Source: Gammaproteobacteria bacterium (GTDB taxonomy: Bacteria; Pseudomonadota; Gammaproteobacteria; UBA9214). Taken from it: DNA of 23,514 bases. The notes below the pieces were generated by a model. It was not told the origin of the DNA and made no database searches. It worked only from the letters and a program-made list of their open reading frames with translations. The DNA is taken from positions 1 through 23,514 of the forward strand of contig DMKK01000019.1 of NCBI GenBank assembly GCA_003454335.1, written 5' to 3'. Positions 14,922-23,497 of the stretch are shown here, piece after piece (the stretch's first letter is position 1; each line of letters opens with the position of its first letter). Position numbers and translations under genes: made by a program.

Positions 14922-15419
14922 CTAGTCAGTTTTGATTTCAATCGACATTTGCGCACCGTCCAGAGCGCCGGAAAACTCCTGTGCCTCATCGCCGAGGAGC
15001 ATTTTACCCTTGACCGATACCGGCTTCTGCTGCGCCTGTTCACCAAAAAGATCCGGCAACAGTTCGTCCTGGCCCGTATCCGTTCCGGTGCCCTCCTGAC
15101 TCGTGTCAAGCCAAGCGGAATCCGGGGCAGCACCAAAACCGGAAGGGGCTTCCGCGGCCACAGGTCTGTCATCGATCCTCAATTTGAGAGAATCCGGTTT
15201 TCGTGTCTCATCGGCCGGGGGAGCATCCTCTTCCTGCAAGCCGGATTCCGGGCTGGACGGCATAGTGGCCGCTTCTGTCAGCGGAGTTGCTGCCGGAATT
15301 GCAGGCTCCTCAGCGGGCATGCCAGCCGTTTGCGGTTCTTCGCACGCAGACAGTAACGTGATGAGCGGCAGGACAAGCACGGCAATACCCCTGCAGCGAA
15401 TTATTTCACCCGAGAACAA
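14922..15419 (-). CDS. Predicted lipoprotein, Pro/Glu/Ala-rich, function unknown
   Basis: 165 residues. The signal peptide ends in a lipobox, LLSAC, with C26 as the lipidated residue; E27-E28 follow, so there is no Asp+2 inner-membrane retention signal and outer-membrane sorting is likely. Residues ~30-120 are low-complexity, rich in Pro, Ala, Glu and Ser, probably disordered. A short C-terminal segment (PVSVKGKMLLGDEAQEFSGALDG, in two parts) looks beta-like. No family recognised. The start overlaps the end of the TauE/SafE gene by 14 bases, suggesting translational coupling. Confidence 0.78.
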   Translation of the reverse strand: MFSGEIIRCRGIAVLVLPLITLLSACEEPQTAGMPAEEPAIPAATPLTEAATMPSSPESGLQEEDAPPADETRKPDSLKLRIDDRPVAAEAPSGFGAAPDSAWLDTSQEGTGTDTGQDELLPDLFGEQAQQKPVSVKGKMLLGDEAQEFSGALDGAQMSIEIKTD

Positions 15420-16161
15420 GTTTCACCCCCACCAACAGCGTAACCACCTCGAAAGCGCGCTTGATCCAGCGGTTACCGGACTTGATAGCCAGATGCGCAC
15501 CCAGGTACCCTCCCAGCAGTGAACCAAGCAGTAGCGCCGGCAGCCAGGGCCAGCGAATTTCAGCCAGCATACCCAGTGTCGCCGCACCTGCACCATTCCA
15601 GAACACCCCGACCAGTATCAGGGTATAGGCTATCGCACGACGGTAATCCAGACCAAACCAGCGCACCAGCCACAGCGTGACAAACAGACCGGTTCCCGAA
15701 GTCAGGGAACCATTCAGGACACCAATCAGGAATAGCACCAGGCCACCGAAAATACGTCCGTGCCGCCCCATTTCTACAGCTTGCGATCGCTGCCCCAGTC
15801 CGGGATTCAGCCACGAATAAATCCCCAGCCCCGCCGTCAGAATCCCCAGCGCCACCTCGGCAATGCGCTCCGGGACACCCAGTATGACATTAGCCCCCAG
15901 GATAACACCGGGCAACCCGAAACCGAGGATAAGCAGCACCAGGGGACGCTCCAGTGGCTGCTCTCTCAAGTGCCTTACAGTCGCGCCGATACCCAGTGCA
16001 ACACTGGCAACTTTATGGGTTGCCAGCGCAATCGTAAACGGCAGTCCCATAAATATCAGGACAGGCAGCTGGATTAACCCGGCGCCACCACCTGAGAAGG
16101 CTGAAAACAGGTTTGCCACCAGGGACACCAGAAACAGGACAAGTTGTTCCAGACCGTTCAC
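15406..16161 (-). CDS. TauE/SafE family permease (TSUP)
   Basis: 251 residues with about eight membrane segments in two halves. The N-terminal motif (ANLFSAFSGGGAGLIQLPVL) and the second-half NGSLTSGTGLFVTLWL are typical of TauE/SafE transporters, which export sulfite, sulfoacetate or related organosulfur anions. The substrate cannot be read from sequence. Start choice: GTG at 16159-16161, after GGCGGA, gives a usual N-terminus; a TTG at 16203 would add 14 unlikely residues. The lipoprotein gene overlaps its end. It is divergent from the DUF4124 coiled-coil gene. Confidence 0.85.
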   Translation of the reverse strand: MNGLEQLVLFLVSLVANLFSAFSGGGAGLIQLPVLIFMGLPFTIALATHKVASVALGIGATVRHLREQPLERPLVLLILGFGLPGVILGANVILGVPERIAEVALGILTAGLGIYSWLNPGLGQRSQAVEMGRHGRIFGGLVLFLIGVLNGSLTSGTGLFVTLWLVRWFGLDYRRAIAYTLILVGVFWNGAGAATLGMLAEIRWPWLPALLLGSLLGGYLGAHLAIKSGNRWIKRAFEVVTLLVGVKLVLG

Positions 16162-16225
16162 TGCATTTCCGCCTTTGCGTAAAATAAGGCCACACTTGGA
16201 CAATTGACAGGTTTAGGATACACGT

Positions 16226-17278
16226 ATGAAATCAGGATGGCTGCTGCACATGAATAATCTCCGCTACTTATTGCTCCTGCCGGCACTGTTTTGTGCCACA
16301 ACTGCTTTCGGTGAACGCACCTTTAAATGGACTGACCATGAAGGCCATGTCCACTACGGCAACCGTGTTCCACCTGAATATGCGAAGCAGGAACGCAAGG
16401 TAATAAATGAACGCGGCCGCACCATAAAGGTCTACGATGCGCTGAAAACACCGGAACAACGCAAGCAAGAAAAACAACTTGCCGAAACCGCAGAAAAAAA
16501 CAAGGTGCTCGCAGAAAAACAGGCGATTCATGACCGCAGCTTGCTCGCCACCTATTTAAGTGAACAGGATATGTTGCTGGCAAAAAACGGGAAGGTTGCC
16601 TCTGTTGATGCCCTCCTGCAACTGACAAGCAGTCGCGTTAACTCCATGAATGAACGCCTGCTCGGGCTGACAGAAGAAGCCGCCACCTACGAGCGCAGCG
16701 GCAAGGCACTGCCGGTCTCGCTGGAGTCACAGATCAACAATCTCCGCGTGCAAATCACTACTAACGAGGCCTTTATCAAGGAAAAAGAAGGCGAGAGAAA
16801 CGCAATCATCAGCAAATTTGATGCCGACATCAAGCGCTATATCGAACTAACCGCAGATAAACCGGATGCCAAGTCCCCCAAACAACGACTTGCAAGGATT
16901 GATGCCACCAGCAACAAGCAGAAGGCAGATCTGAGCAGAAATGATCAGCTGCTACTGACAACCTACGAAGGGGAAATGGATATTATCCTGACGCGGGACC
17001 AGAAACTCTCTTCCCTGAACGAACTCATTACGCTGACACAAACGCGCATACAGACCATGCAAATCGAGCTTGATGAACTTTCTGACAGTGCTGACGAATA
17101 TGAAAGCAGGGGCAAGAAAGTACCAGAGGTATTGCTTGGCCGCATGAAGAATGTCATGCGAGGCATTCGTCAAGGCGAGGACCTGGCTGTACTCAAACAG
17201 CAGGAGAAGAAAAAACTGGAACAGCAATATAACAAGGACATCGAGCGTTACCGCCTGCTAACAGCCAATGACCAGTGA
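16226..17278 (+). CDS. Exported DUF4124 protein with a duplicated coiled-coil module
   Basis: 350 residues. A signal peptide (about 1-29, ending AFG) is followed by a DUF4124 segment (RTFKWTDHEGHVHYGNRVPP, 31-50). The rest is strongly charged and helical. Residues 103-211 and 240-349 are two copies of one ~109-residue module: both have a LL.TY start, an L..LT..R...M segment, YE.rGK.lP, and the end pattern DI.RY..LTA. Linker 212-239 is basic. The ATG at 16226 follows AGGA (16216-16219); an in-frame ATG at 16250 also keeps the signal peptide. Role unknown; a periplasmic scaffold or envelope coiled-coil is a guess. Convergent with argB. Confidence 0.85.
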   Translation: MKSGWLLHMNNLRYLLLLPALFCATTAFGERTFKWTDHEGHVHYGNRVPPEYAKQERKVINERGRTIKVYDALKTPEQRKQEKQLAETAEKNKVLAEKQAIHDRSLLATYLSEQDMLLAKNGKVASVDALLQLTSSRVNSMNERLLGLTEEAATYERSGKALPVSLESQINNLRVQITTNEAFIKEKEGERNAIISKFDADIKRYIELTADKPDAKSPKQRLARIDATSNKQKADLSRNDQLLLTTYEGEMDIILTRDQKLSSLNELITLTQTRIQTMQIELDELSDSADEYESRGKKVPEVLLGRMKNVMRGIRQGEDLAVLKQQEKKKLEQQYNKDIERYRLLTANDQ

Positions 17279-17298
17279 TGGCCTCAGGCACGCCCCCC

Positions 17299-18192
17299 TT
17301 ATGCACGAATCAGGGTACCGACCCCCTCGTCGGTAAACAATTCAACCAGCACCGCGTGCGCAACCCGCCCATCGATTATATGGGCAGCTTTTACACCACT
17401 GTTTACAGCGGACAGGGCACAGGCAATCTTTGGCAACATGCCCCCGTGGATCGTCCCGTCAGCAATCAAGCCGTCAACATCATGCGCATTGAGGCCGGTC
17501 AGCAACGCCCCCTGCCGATCAAGTAAACCCGCAGTATTTGTCAACAGAATCAGCTTCTCCGCCTTGAGAACCTCGGCCATGCGACCAGCCACCAGGTCGG
17601 CATTGATATTGTATGAGCAACCGTCCGCGCCAACACCAATAGGTGCAATCACCGGAATAAAGTCCCCGCCAACCAGCATATCCACGACCGCGGCATCAAT
17701 GCTTTCTACTTCACCTACGTGACCAAGATCAATAATCTCGGTAGCATCAAGTTCCGGGGCATGCCGTTCAATTTTCAGCTTGCGCGCCCGAATCAGATCA
17801 CCATCCTTGCCGGTCAAACCAACGGCCCTGCCACCATGATGCGTAATCAGGCTGACTATTTCCTTGTTTACCTTACCGCCCAGTACCATCTCGACCACGT
17901 CCATGGTCTCGGGGTCAGTGACGCGCATGCCTGCTACAAATTCACTTTTCTTGCCAATCTTTTCCAGCAGCCGACCGATTTGCGGACCACCGCCATGCAC
18001 CACGACCGGGTTTATGCCGACCAGCTTCATTAATACGATATCACGCGCAAAACCACTCTTCAGCGCCTCATCCACCATGGCGTTGCCACCGTATTTGATA
18101 ACCACGGTCTTGCCGCGGAAACGGCGAATGTAGGGCATTGCCTCGGTGAGGACATGCGCGACATTTTGTGCGGATTCAGTTGTCAGAGACAT
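17299..18192 (-). CDS. argB: Acetylglutamate kinase
   Basis: 297 residues from the chosen ATG (18190-18192). It phosphorylates N-acetyl-L-glutamate, the second step of arginine synthesis. Motifs KYGGNAM, HGGGPQI, YNINAD and GGMLPKI are intact. The N-terminal helix before them (VAHVLTEAMPYIRRF) is the extension present in hexameric, arginine-inhibited enzymes, so feedback control by arginine is likely. An ATG nine codons upstream (18219) is possible but gives an atypical MPYAAAQYA start, and neither site has a good ribosome motif. It follows algC on the same strand after 84 bases. Confidence 0.95.
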   Translation of the reverse strand: MSLTTESAQNVAHVLTEAMPYIRRFRGKTVVIKYGGNAMVDEALKSGFARDIVLMKLVGINPVVVHGGGPQIGRLLEKIGKKSEFVAGMRVTDPETMDVVEMVLGGKVNKEIVSLITHHGGRAVGLTGKDGDLIRARKLKIERHAPELDATEIIDLGHVGEVESIDAAVVDMLVGGDFIPVIAPIGVGADGCSYNINADLVAGRMAEVLKAEKLILLTNTAGLLDRQGALLTGLNAHDVDGLIADGTIHGGMLPKIACALSAVNSGVKAAHIIDGRVAHAVLVELFTDEGVGTLIRA

Positions 18193-18276
18193 GGCATATT
18201 GTGCCGCTGCATACGGCAAGGGTCAGTCAGTTCGAAAGAGTATGCACGGTAAAAGAATAAAATAACAAATCTGCAA

Positions 18277-20916
18277 TCAGAATGGCAGCGACAGTTCCGG
18301 ATTAACCTGCAACATAACACGCCTGAAATCATCCATGATGCGCGTCAGGGCCTCATCAGTATCGGCTTCGAAACGCAACACCAGCACCGGCGTGGTATTC
18401 GATGCTCGCACCAGCCCCCAGCCGTCTTCATAGTCGGCTCGCAAGCCGTCAATAGTAGATATGCTGGCACCGGCAAAGTGAGCATTTTCCAGCAGTTTAT
18501 CGATAAATACCGGTGGCTCACCTTCCTGCATCACAACATTCAGCTCCGGCGTATTCACGCTGTCCGGTAGCCCCGCAAACACCTCCGTGCTGCTACGATT
18601 ATCCTTGCCCAGCACTTCCAGCAACCTGGCTGCCGCATACAAGGCATCATCAAACCCGTACCAGCGTTCGTTGATAAAAATATGACCGCTCATTTCACCG
18701 GCAAGCAATGCACCGGTTTCCTTGATCTTGGCCTTGATAAACGAGTGCCCGGTCTTCCACATCAGTGGTTCACCACCATGCTCACGGATGATGGCATCCA
18801 GGTGACGTGTACATTTCACATCGTAGATAATCTGGCCGCCCGGATTACGCTCCAGAATATCCATTGCATAGAGCATCAGCACACGATCCGGCCAGATAAC
18901 CTTGCCATCCGCAGATACCACACCCAGGCGGTCACCGTCACCGTCAAATGCAAGACCGATATCGGCCTGGTTTGCAGCAACCGCCGCGACCAGGTCTTCC
19001 ATATTTTCCGCCTTGCTCGGGTCGGGGTGATGATTCGGGAAAGTACCGTCCACATCGCAGAAAAGCTCCGTAACCTCACAACCAAGCCCACTCAGCAATT
19101 GCGGAATCACACCACCGGCAACACCGTTGCCGCAATCAACCACGACCTTGAGCGGCCTGGACAGCGTGACATCACCACGGATTCGCTCGATGTAGTCAGG
19201 GACTACATTGATCACCTCGACACTGCCCGGATCGGCAGTAATAAAATTGCTATTTTCGATACGCTCACGCAGTGACTGGATAGCCGGGCCAGAGAGAGTC
19301 TCCCCGTCAATGACAATCTTCAGGCCGTTGTAGTCCGGCGGATTGTGGCTACCCGTCACCACGACACCATTCTGGGTATCGAGATAATGCGTGGCAAAAT
19401 ACAGCACCGGTGTAGGAACACAGCCAATGTCCTTCACGTCACAACCGGTAGACACGATACCGGCTATCAACGCCTCGGACAGGTCCGGCCCCGATAAACG
19501 ACCATCGCGGCCAATGGCAAAGGTATTCCGACCACGCTGCAGTGCTTCACTGCCAATGGCGCGACCAATCAGGGTGACCGCATTCCTTGTCAGCGTCTGG
19601 CCAACAACACCACGTATGTCATAGGCACGAAATATCGAGGCATCCACTTTTATATTCTCATCATCCGTTTTGATTTCCAGCGGGTCTTCCTCCAGTATCA
19701 AATTATCACTACGAACAGCCGACCCGAAATCAGTAACGACCCCTGCCTTGATCGTATCTTCATCAAGAAGATCTTCTATTTCTGTCTCTGTATCCAGTGT
19801 CAGGTATTCTTCATCCGCTTCACGCTCGGTAGTTATGACTCTTTGCCGGGGCTGGCTGGAGGATGCCATCTGGGTCATAAACTCAACCGTCTCCCGCACT
19901 TCTGTCAATCCCGACGGGTACTCACGTTGCACGCGCCCGTCACGAAAGTCCTTCATGATAGTGACCATGCTGACCTGGTCAACACGTAGCGCATTCTTGA
20001 TCCTGCGAAACAGGAAAACAATCAACAGCGTCAGGACGAAGACTGCGGCCAGAAATGCACCCAGCACCCACATGCTGATTTTACCGAGGTAGTACAATCC
20101 ACCGATGGCCGGCCAGTATGCCACCTGCCAGCGGCTGCCCGCGATAGGCAAAACCCGTTCGGCTACATCCTGCTTCACGCTACTATCGCCATGATGGGCA
20201 ATCACCACGGGTTTGCCCTTGGTACCATCCTGTTGTAATTCGATGAAACCGTTCAGCTCCTGCAAATCACCGAGAATATCCTGCAGCACATCACTTGACA
20301 GTGACAGCATAAGATGACCAACAACACCGCTGCCTGCCGGATCCATCACCGGACGCACAATATTGACATGCTGTTGCGGTGTATTCAGCAGGAGAACTTC
20401 CATGGTGGGCGCTTCTGCCCCGGATTCAGCCATGCGCATTTGTGTAATCGCGGCATAACTCAGGGGTGGCGAGGCATTCGTATCCACTTCGGCAAGACCG
20501 GGAGGCAACAGCTGCACATTGATTGCGGCAGGAAAGACATAGCGCAGTGACTCTTCCCTGGAACGCAGCGAGGTCTTGTTGCCAACCATCAGGATATACG
20601 CGATATCCGGATCCTTGGCGAGCAAGGCGGTCGTGGCACCGTAATGCTCAACAATGGCCGTTATCCGTGCAGCCACCTGTCGGGTAATAATGTTGTTCTC
20701 CTGCTCCATGGTCTGCAGGATATAACCCGACATCAGCTTGAAAATAAACACAGCCAGCAAAGCGAGCAACAGCACACCGGTAACCAGCAGCTGTATGCGT
20801 ATCTTGCCGAGACTGGCCGGTTTCGTATCAACAATCAGTTCCGGCATGGCCTGCACATCGGCCGGATCAGCAGACGATTTGTTACGCTTGAAAAGCTTGC
20901 CCAGTGAGAACTTCAT
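18277..20916 (-). CDS. algC: Membrane-anchored phosphomannomutase/phosphoglucomutase (AlgC type)
   Basis: 879 residues. The C-terminal ~450 (from 426) form an alpha-D-phosphohexomutase: phosphoserine S523 in TGSHNPP, metal loop DGDGDR 658-663, sugar loop EMSGH 741-745 and phosphate-binding RASNTTP 837-843, all intact. It interconverts mannose-1-P/6-P and glucose-1-P/6-P for polysaccharide and LPS synthesis. The N-terminal half is a membrane module: TM1 about 37-60, an extracytoplasmic domain 61-278, TM2 about 282-304, a HAMP-like stretch ~305-350, and an acidic linker 365-425. The longer Pseudomonas AlgC annotation has a similar extension. AAGGA precedes the ATG. Neighbours dut and argB match Pseudomonas. 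Confidence 0.94.
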   Translation of the reverse strand: MKFSLGKLFKRNKSSADPADVQAMPELIVDTKPASLGKIRIQLLVTGVLLLALLAVFIFKLMSGYILQTMEQENNIITRQVAARITAIVEHYGATTALLAKDPDIAYILMVGNKTSLRSREESLRYVFPAAINVQLLPPGLAEVDTNASPPLSYAAITQMRMAESGAEAPTMEVLLLNTPQQHVNIVRPVMDPAGSGVVGHLMLSLSSDVLQDILGDLQELNGFIELQQDGTKGKPVVIAHHGDSSVKQDVAERVLPIAGSRWQVAYWPAIGGLYYLGKISMWVLGAFLAAVFVLTLLIVFLFRRIKNALRVDQVSMVTIMKDFRDGRVQREYPSGLTEVRETVEFMTQMASSSQPRQRVITTEREADEEYLTLDTETEIEDLLDEDTIKAGVVTDFGSAVRSDNLILEEDPLEIKTDDENIKVDASIFRAYDIRGVVGQTLTRNAVTLIGRAIGSEALQRGRNTFAIGRDGRLSGPDLSEALIAGIVSTGCDVKDIGCVPTPVLYFATHYLDTQNGVVVTGSHNPPDYNGLKIVIDGETLSGPAIQSLRERIENSNFITADPGSVEVINVVPDYIERIRGDVTLSRPLKVVVDCGNGVAGGVIPQLLSGLGCEVTELFCDVDGTFPNHHPDPSKAENMEDLVAAVAANQADIGLAFDGDGDRLGVVSADGKVIWPDRVLMLYAMDILERNPGGQIIYDVKCTRHLDAIIREHGGEPLMWKTGHSFIKAKIKETGALLAGEMSGHIFINERWYGFDDALYAAARLLEVLGKDNRSSTEVFAGLPDSVNTPELNVVMQEGEPPVFIDKLLENAHFAGASISTIDGLRADYEDGWGLVRASNTTPVLVLRFEADTDEALTRIMDDFRRVMLQVNPELSLPF

Positions 20917-20974
20917 TTTAATCCTTTAAAATCCTGACCCTGTGTAAGTACAAAAATCTGAAACTGACGGAATT

Positions 20975-20997
20975 TTATCGGCAGATCCAGCCGATAA
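20975..20997. terminator. 8-bp hairpin between dut and algC
   Basis: A perfect stem TTATCGGC/GCCGATAA (20975-20982, 20990-20997) with a seven-base loop, eight bases beyond the dut stop on the minus strand. No T-run follows on that strand, so it may attenuate rather than end transcription into algC. Confidence 0.45.
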
Positions 20998-21004
20998 TTT
21001 GACC

Positions 21005-21460
21005 TTAATGGCGCCCGGTATGCCCGAAACCACCGGCACCACGCTCGCTGGTGTCAAAATCCTCGACAATGTCAAATTCAGCACGAACCACAGGCACAAT
21101 CACCATTTGTGCGACCCGTTCACCCGGCTCGACAATAAAGACCTTATTCCCGCGATTCCAGCAAGATACGAACACCTGCCCCTGATAATCCGAATCAATC
21201 AGGCCAACCAGGTTACCGAGCACGACCCCGTGCTTGTGCCCCAGCCCAGAGCGCGGCAGGAGGACTGCCGCCAGACCGGTATCTGCCACATGAATCGCCA
21301 GCCCCGTCGGAATCAGGTGGGTGTCCCCCGGGGCCAGTTCCAGTGGCTCATCCAGACAGGCCCGCATATCCATTCCCGCCGAGCCATCGGTGGCGTAGTG
21401 CGGCAGTGGAAACTCATTACCAAGACGTGAATCGAGGATCTTAAGCTGAATCTTTTGCAT
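21005..21460 (-). CDS. dut: dUTP diphosphatase
   Basis: 151 residues, the length of the E. coli enzyme. It hydrolyses dUTP to dUMP and pyrophosphate, keeping uracil out of DNA and supplying dTMP synthesis. All five trimeric dUTPase motifs are present: TDGSAGMDMRA (24-34), PRSGLGHKHG, GLIDSDYQGQV, PGERVAQMV and the C-terminal RGAGGFGHTG that closes over the substrate. The start lies inside the end of coaBC (20-base overlap), the usual coaBC-dut arrangement. Confidence 0.97.
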   Translation of the reverse strand: MQKIQLKILDSRLGNEFPLPHYATDGSAGMDMRACLDEPLELAPGDTHLIPTGLAIHVADTGLAAVLLPRSGLGHKHGVVLGNLVGLIDSDYQGQVFVSCWNRGNKVFIVEPGERVAQMVIVPVVRAEFDIVEDFDTSERGAGGFGHTGRH

Positions 21461-22682
21461 TAAACTTTATTACCTTGCCCTGATGGCAACTGTTTTGAAA
21501 TTGTTCGGCAATCAGGTCCAGCAATTGTCTTGCCAGTTTACCCTTGCCCGTTACAGGTAACACCTGCTCACCCGCTTCCCAGAACACATGCAGTGCATTC
21601 TCTTTACTGTCAAAACCCTGACCGGCGCCCACCCTGTTGGCAGCGATCATATCAACACCCTTGGCCAGCCGCTTATTCTGCGCATTGGTTTCGACGGCTT
21701 CTGTCTCCGCGGCAAACCCCGCAGTAAAGGGTGCATCCGGCAGCGCCGCCACTGCAGCAAGGATATCCGGGTTACGGATTAAATCCAGTGAACTCTCTGC
21801 AGATTCTTTCTTGAGCTTCTGCGGCGCAACCAGCGCCGGTCGATAATCAGCCACGGCTGCCACACTGACAAATATATCTGCAACAGTCACCGCCTGCATG
21901 ACGGCAGCATACATGTCTGCCGCACTTTCCACATCAATGCGCCGCACCCCTGCCGGCGTGGCCAGACTGACCGGGCCACTAATCAGGGTAACCGCTGCAC
22001 CCGCCTCGGCCGCCGCTGTCGCGACTGCAAAACCCATCCGGCCCGAGCTGCGATTACTGAGGTAGCGTACCGGGTCAATGGCCTCACGGGTCGGGCCTGC
22101 CGTCACCAGCACCTGTCGTCCGGCCAGTACACCTGTCTGAAACATGCCGGACAGCCCGGCCACCAGTTCTTCAGGTTCCAGCATTCTCCCCGGTCCTGTT
22201 TCACCACAGGCCTGCAAGCCTTCAGCCGGGCCCAGGACCCGGACATTACCTGCCTGCAGTTTGGCGAGATTTTCCCCGGTGGCCGGCTTTTTCCACATAA
22301 CCCGGTTCATGGCCGGGGCGATCGCAAGCGGGGCATCACAGGCCAGGCAAACGGCCGCCAGCAGGTCATTGGCCCGACCCTCAGCCACACGGGCAATAAA
22401 ATCAGCCGTTGCGGGCGCTACCAGCAAGGCATCGGCCCAGCGTGCCAGCTCAATGTGTCCCATGGCCGCTTCTGCTGCCGTATCCAGCAAATCGGTATGC
22501 ACCGGATTGCCGGACAGGGCCTGCAACGTCAGGGGAGTAATGAATTCGGCCGCCGCCGTTGTCATAACCACGCGGACGACCGCACCCGACAACCGCAACT
22601 GGCGTACCAGCTCGGCGCTCTTGTAGGCGGCAATCCCGCCGGTGACGCCCACCAGGATATGTTTTCCATTCAAATAGTTCAT
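21441..22682 (-). CDS. coaBC: Bifunctional phosphopantothenoylcysteine decarboxylase / phosphopantothenate-cysteine ligase
   Basis: 413 residues. Two steps of coenzyme A synthesis: CoaB joins 4'-phosphopantothenate with cysteine using CTP, and CoaC decarboxylates the product with FMN. The N-terminal CoaC part has H76 (MGHIELARWAD), PAMN 123-126 and C159 in the ACGETGPGRM clamp. The C-terminal CoaB part has GPTREAIDPVRYLSN (196-210), AAVADYRP (275-282) and K289 in QKLKK. It heads the minus-strand coaBC-dut run and is divergent from radC across 100 bases. Confidence 0.97.
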   Translation of the reverse strand: MNYLNGKHILVGVTGGIAAYKSAELVRQLRLSGAVVRVVMTTAAAEFITPLTLQALSGNPVHTDLLDTAAEAAMGHIELARWADALLVAPATADFIARVAEGRANDLLAAVCLACDAPLAIAPAMNRVMWKKPATGENLAKLQAGNVRVLGPAEGLQACGETGPGRMLEPEELVAGLSGMFQTGVLAGRQVLVTAGPTREAIDPVRYLSNRSSGRMGFAVATAAAEAGAAVTLISGPVSLATPAGVRRIDVESAADMYAAVMQAVTVADIFVSVAAVADYRPALVAPQKLKKESAESSLDLIRNPDILAAVAALPDAPFTAGFAAETEAVETNAQNKRLAKGVDMIAANRVGAGQGFDSKENALHVFWEAGEQVLPVTGKGKLARQLLDLIAEQFQNSCHQGKVIKFNAKDSA

Positions 22683-22699
22683 CAGACGGGAGTCTACCA

Positions 22700-22714
22700 G
22701 ATGATCGAATCATC
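22700..22714. promoter_or_regulatory. Dyad in the coaBC/radC divergent gap
   Basis: GATGAT-CGA-ATCATC is a perfect six-base inverted repeat with a three-base centre, 18 bases upstream of the coaBC start. A longer imperfect pair, ACAGACACAGG and CCTGTCTGT, lies on the radC side. The position suits an operator, but no regulator is known from the sequence. Confidence 0.35.
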
Positions 22715-22782
22715 CGTGGCCTACAGACACAGGCGGTTTCCCCCGCTGGAACTGCTATCCTGTCTGTGACATATCTATACGC

Positions 22783-23460
22783 ATGCATACCATCCGAGAC
22801 TGGCCGCTCAGCGAGCGTCCCCGTGAAAAACTGCTGGCTCGTGGCCCGGCCGCACTCTCCGATGCCGAACTACTCGCCATCTTTTTGCGTACTGGCGTCA
22901 GCGGGAAGACCGCCGTTGATCTTGCACGTGACTTACTGAGTTCCTTTGGCGGACTGCGTCCGCTGCTGGAAGCAGACCAGCGACAATTCTGCACACACCA
23001 TGGCCTGGGAAAGGCAACATTTGCACAACTGCAGGCCATTCTGGAGATGACACGCCGTCACTTGCAAGAACAGCTGCAGCGCGAAGACAGTCTGGAAAAC
23101 CCGAATACTACCCGCCAGTTTCTTGCCAGCCGGTTGCGGCATCTTCCCCATGAAGTGTTTGCCTGTCTGTTTCTGGACAACCGGCACCGGGTCATTGTCT
23201 TTGAAGAACTGTTCCGCGGCACCATTGACGGTGCCAGCGTTCACCCGCGGGAGGTAGTACGGCGCGCCCTGCAGCACAATGCAGCAGCCGTCATCCTGTC
23301 ACACAATCATCCGTCCGGCATCGCAGAGCCCAGCCGCGCCGACATCCAGCTGACCCGCCGTCTGACAGATGCACTGGCTTTGATTGATGTCCGGGTGCTT
23401 GACCATATCGTTGTGGGTGATGGCGGCGGGGTGTCATTTGCCGAAAGAGGCTTGATATAG
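22783..23460 (+). CDS. radC: RadC/MPN family protein
   Basis: 225 residues. The N-terminal helix-hairpin-helix-like region (about 1-95, LSDAELLAIFLRTG and HGLGKATFAQLQ) precedes a JAB/MPN metal-binding domain with the JAMM motif H174-N-H176-PSG and D187. The end DHIVVGDGGGVSFAERGL is typical. Despite the name, a DNA repair role was not confirmed in E. coli; the activity is unknown. Gene order coaBC-radC, divergent, is widespread in gammaproteobacteria, often followed by rpmB-rpmG. No strong ribosome site is seen before the ATG. Confidence 0.95.
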   Translation: MHTIRDWPLSERPREKLLARGPAALSDAELLAIFLRTGVSGKTAVDLARDLLSSFGGLRPLLEADQRQFCTHHGLGKATFAQLQAILEMTRRHLQEQLQREDSLENPNTTRQFLASRLRHLPHEVFACLFLDNRHRVIVFEELFRGTIDGASVHPREVVRRALQHNAAAVILSHNHPSGIAEPSRADIQLTRRLTDALALIDVRVLDHIVVGDGGGVSFAERGLI

Positions 23461-23468
23461 GCCAAATC

Positions 23469-23494
23469 AAGCTGAGGCCAGCTTTTAATTTAAT
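23469..23494 (+). terminator. Terminator-like hairpin after radC
   Basis: AAGCTG/CAGCTT (23469-23474, 23479-23484) forms a 6-bp stem with a four-base loop, followed by TTAATTTAAT. It lies nine bases after the radC stop. The stem is short and the tail is interrupted by A, so termination is likely but modest. Confidence 0.5.
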
Positions 23495-23497
23495 AGC

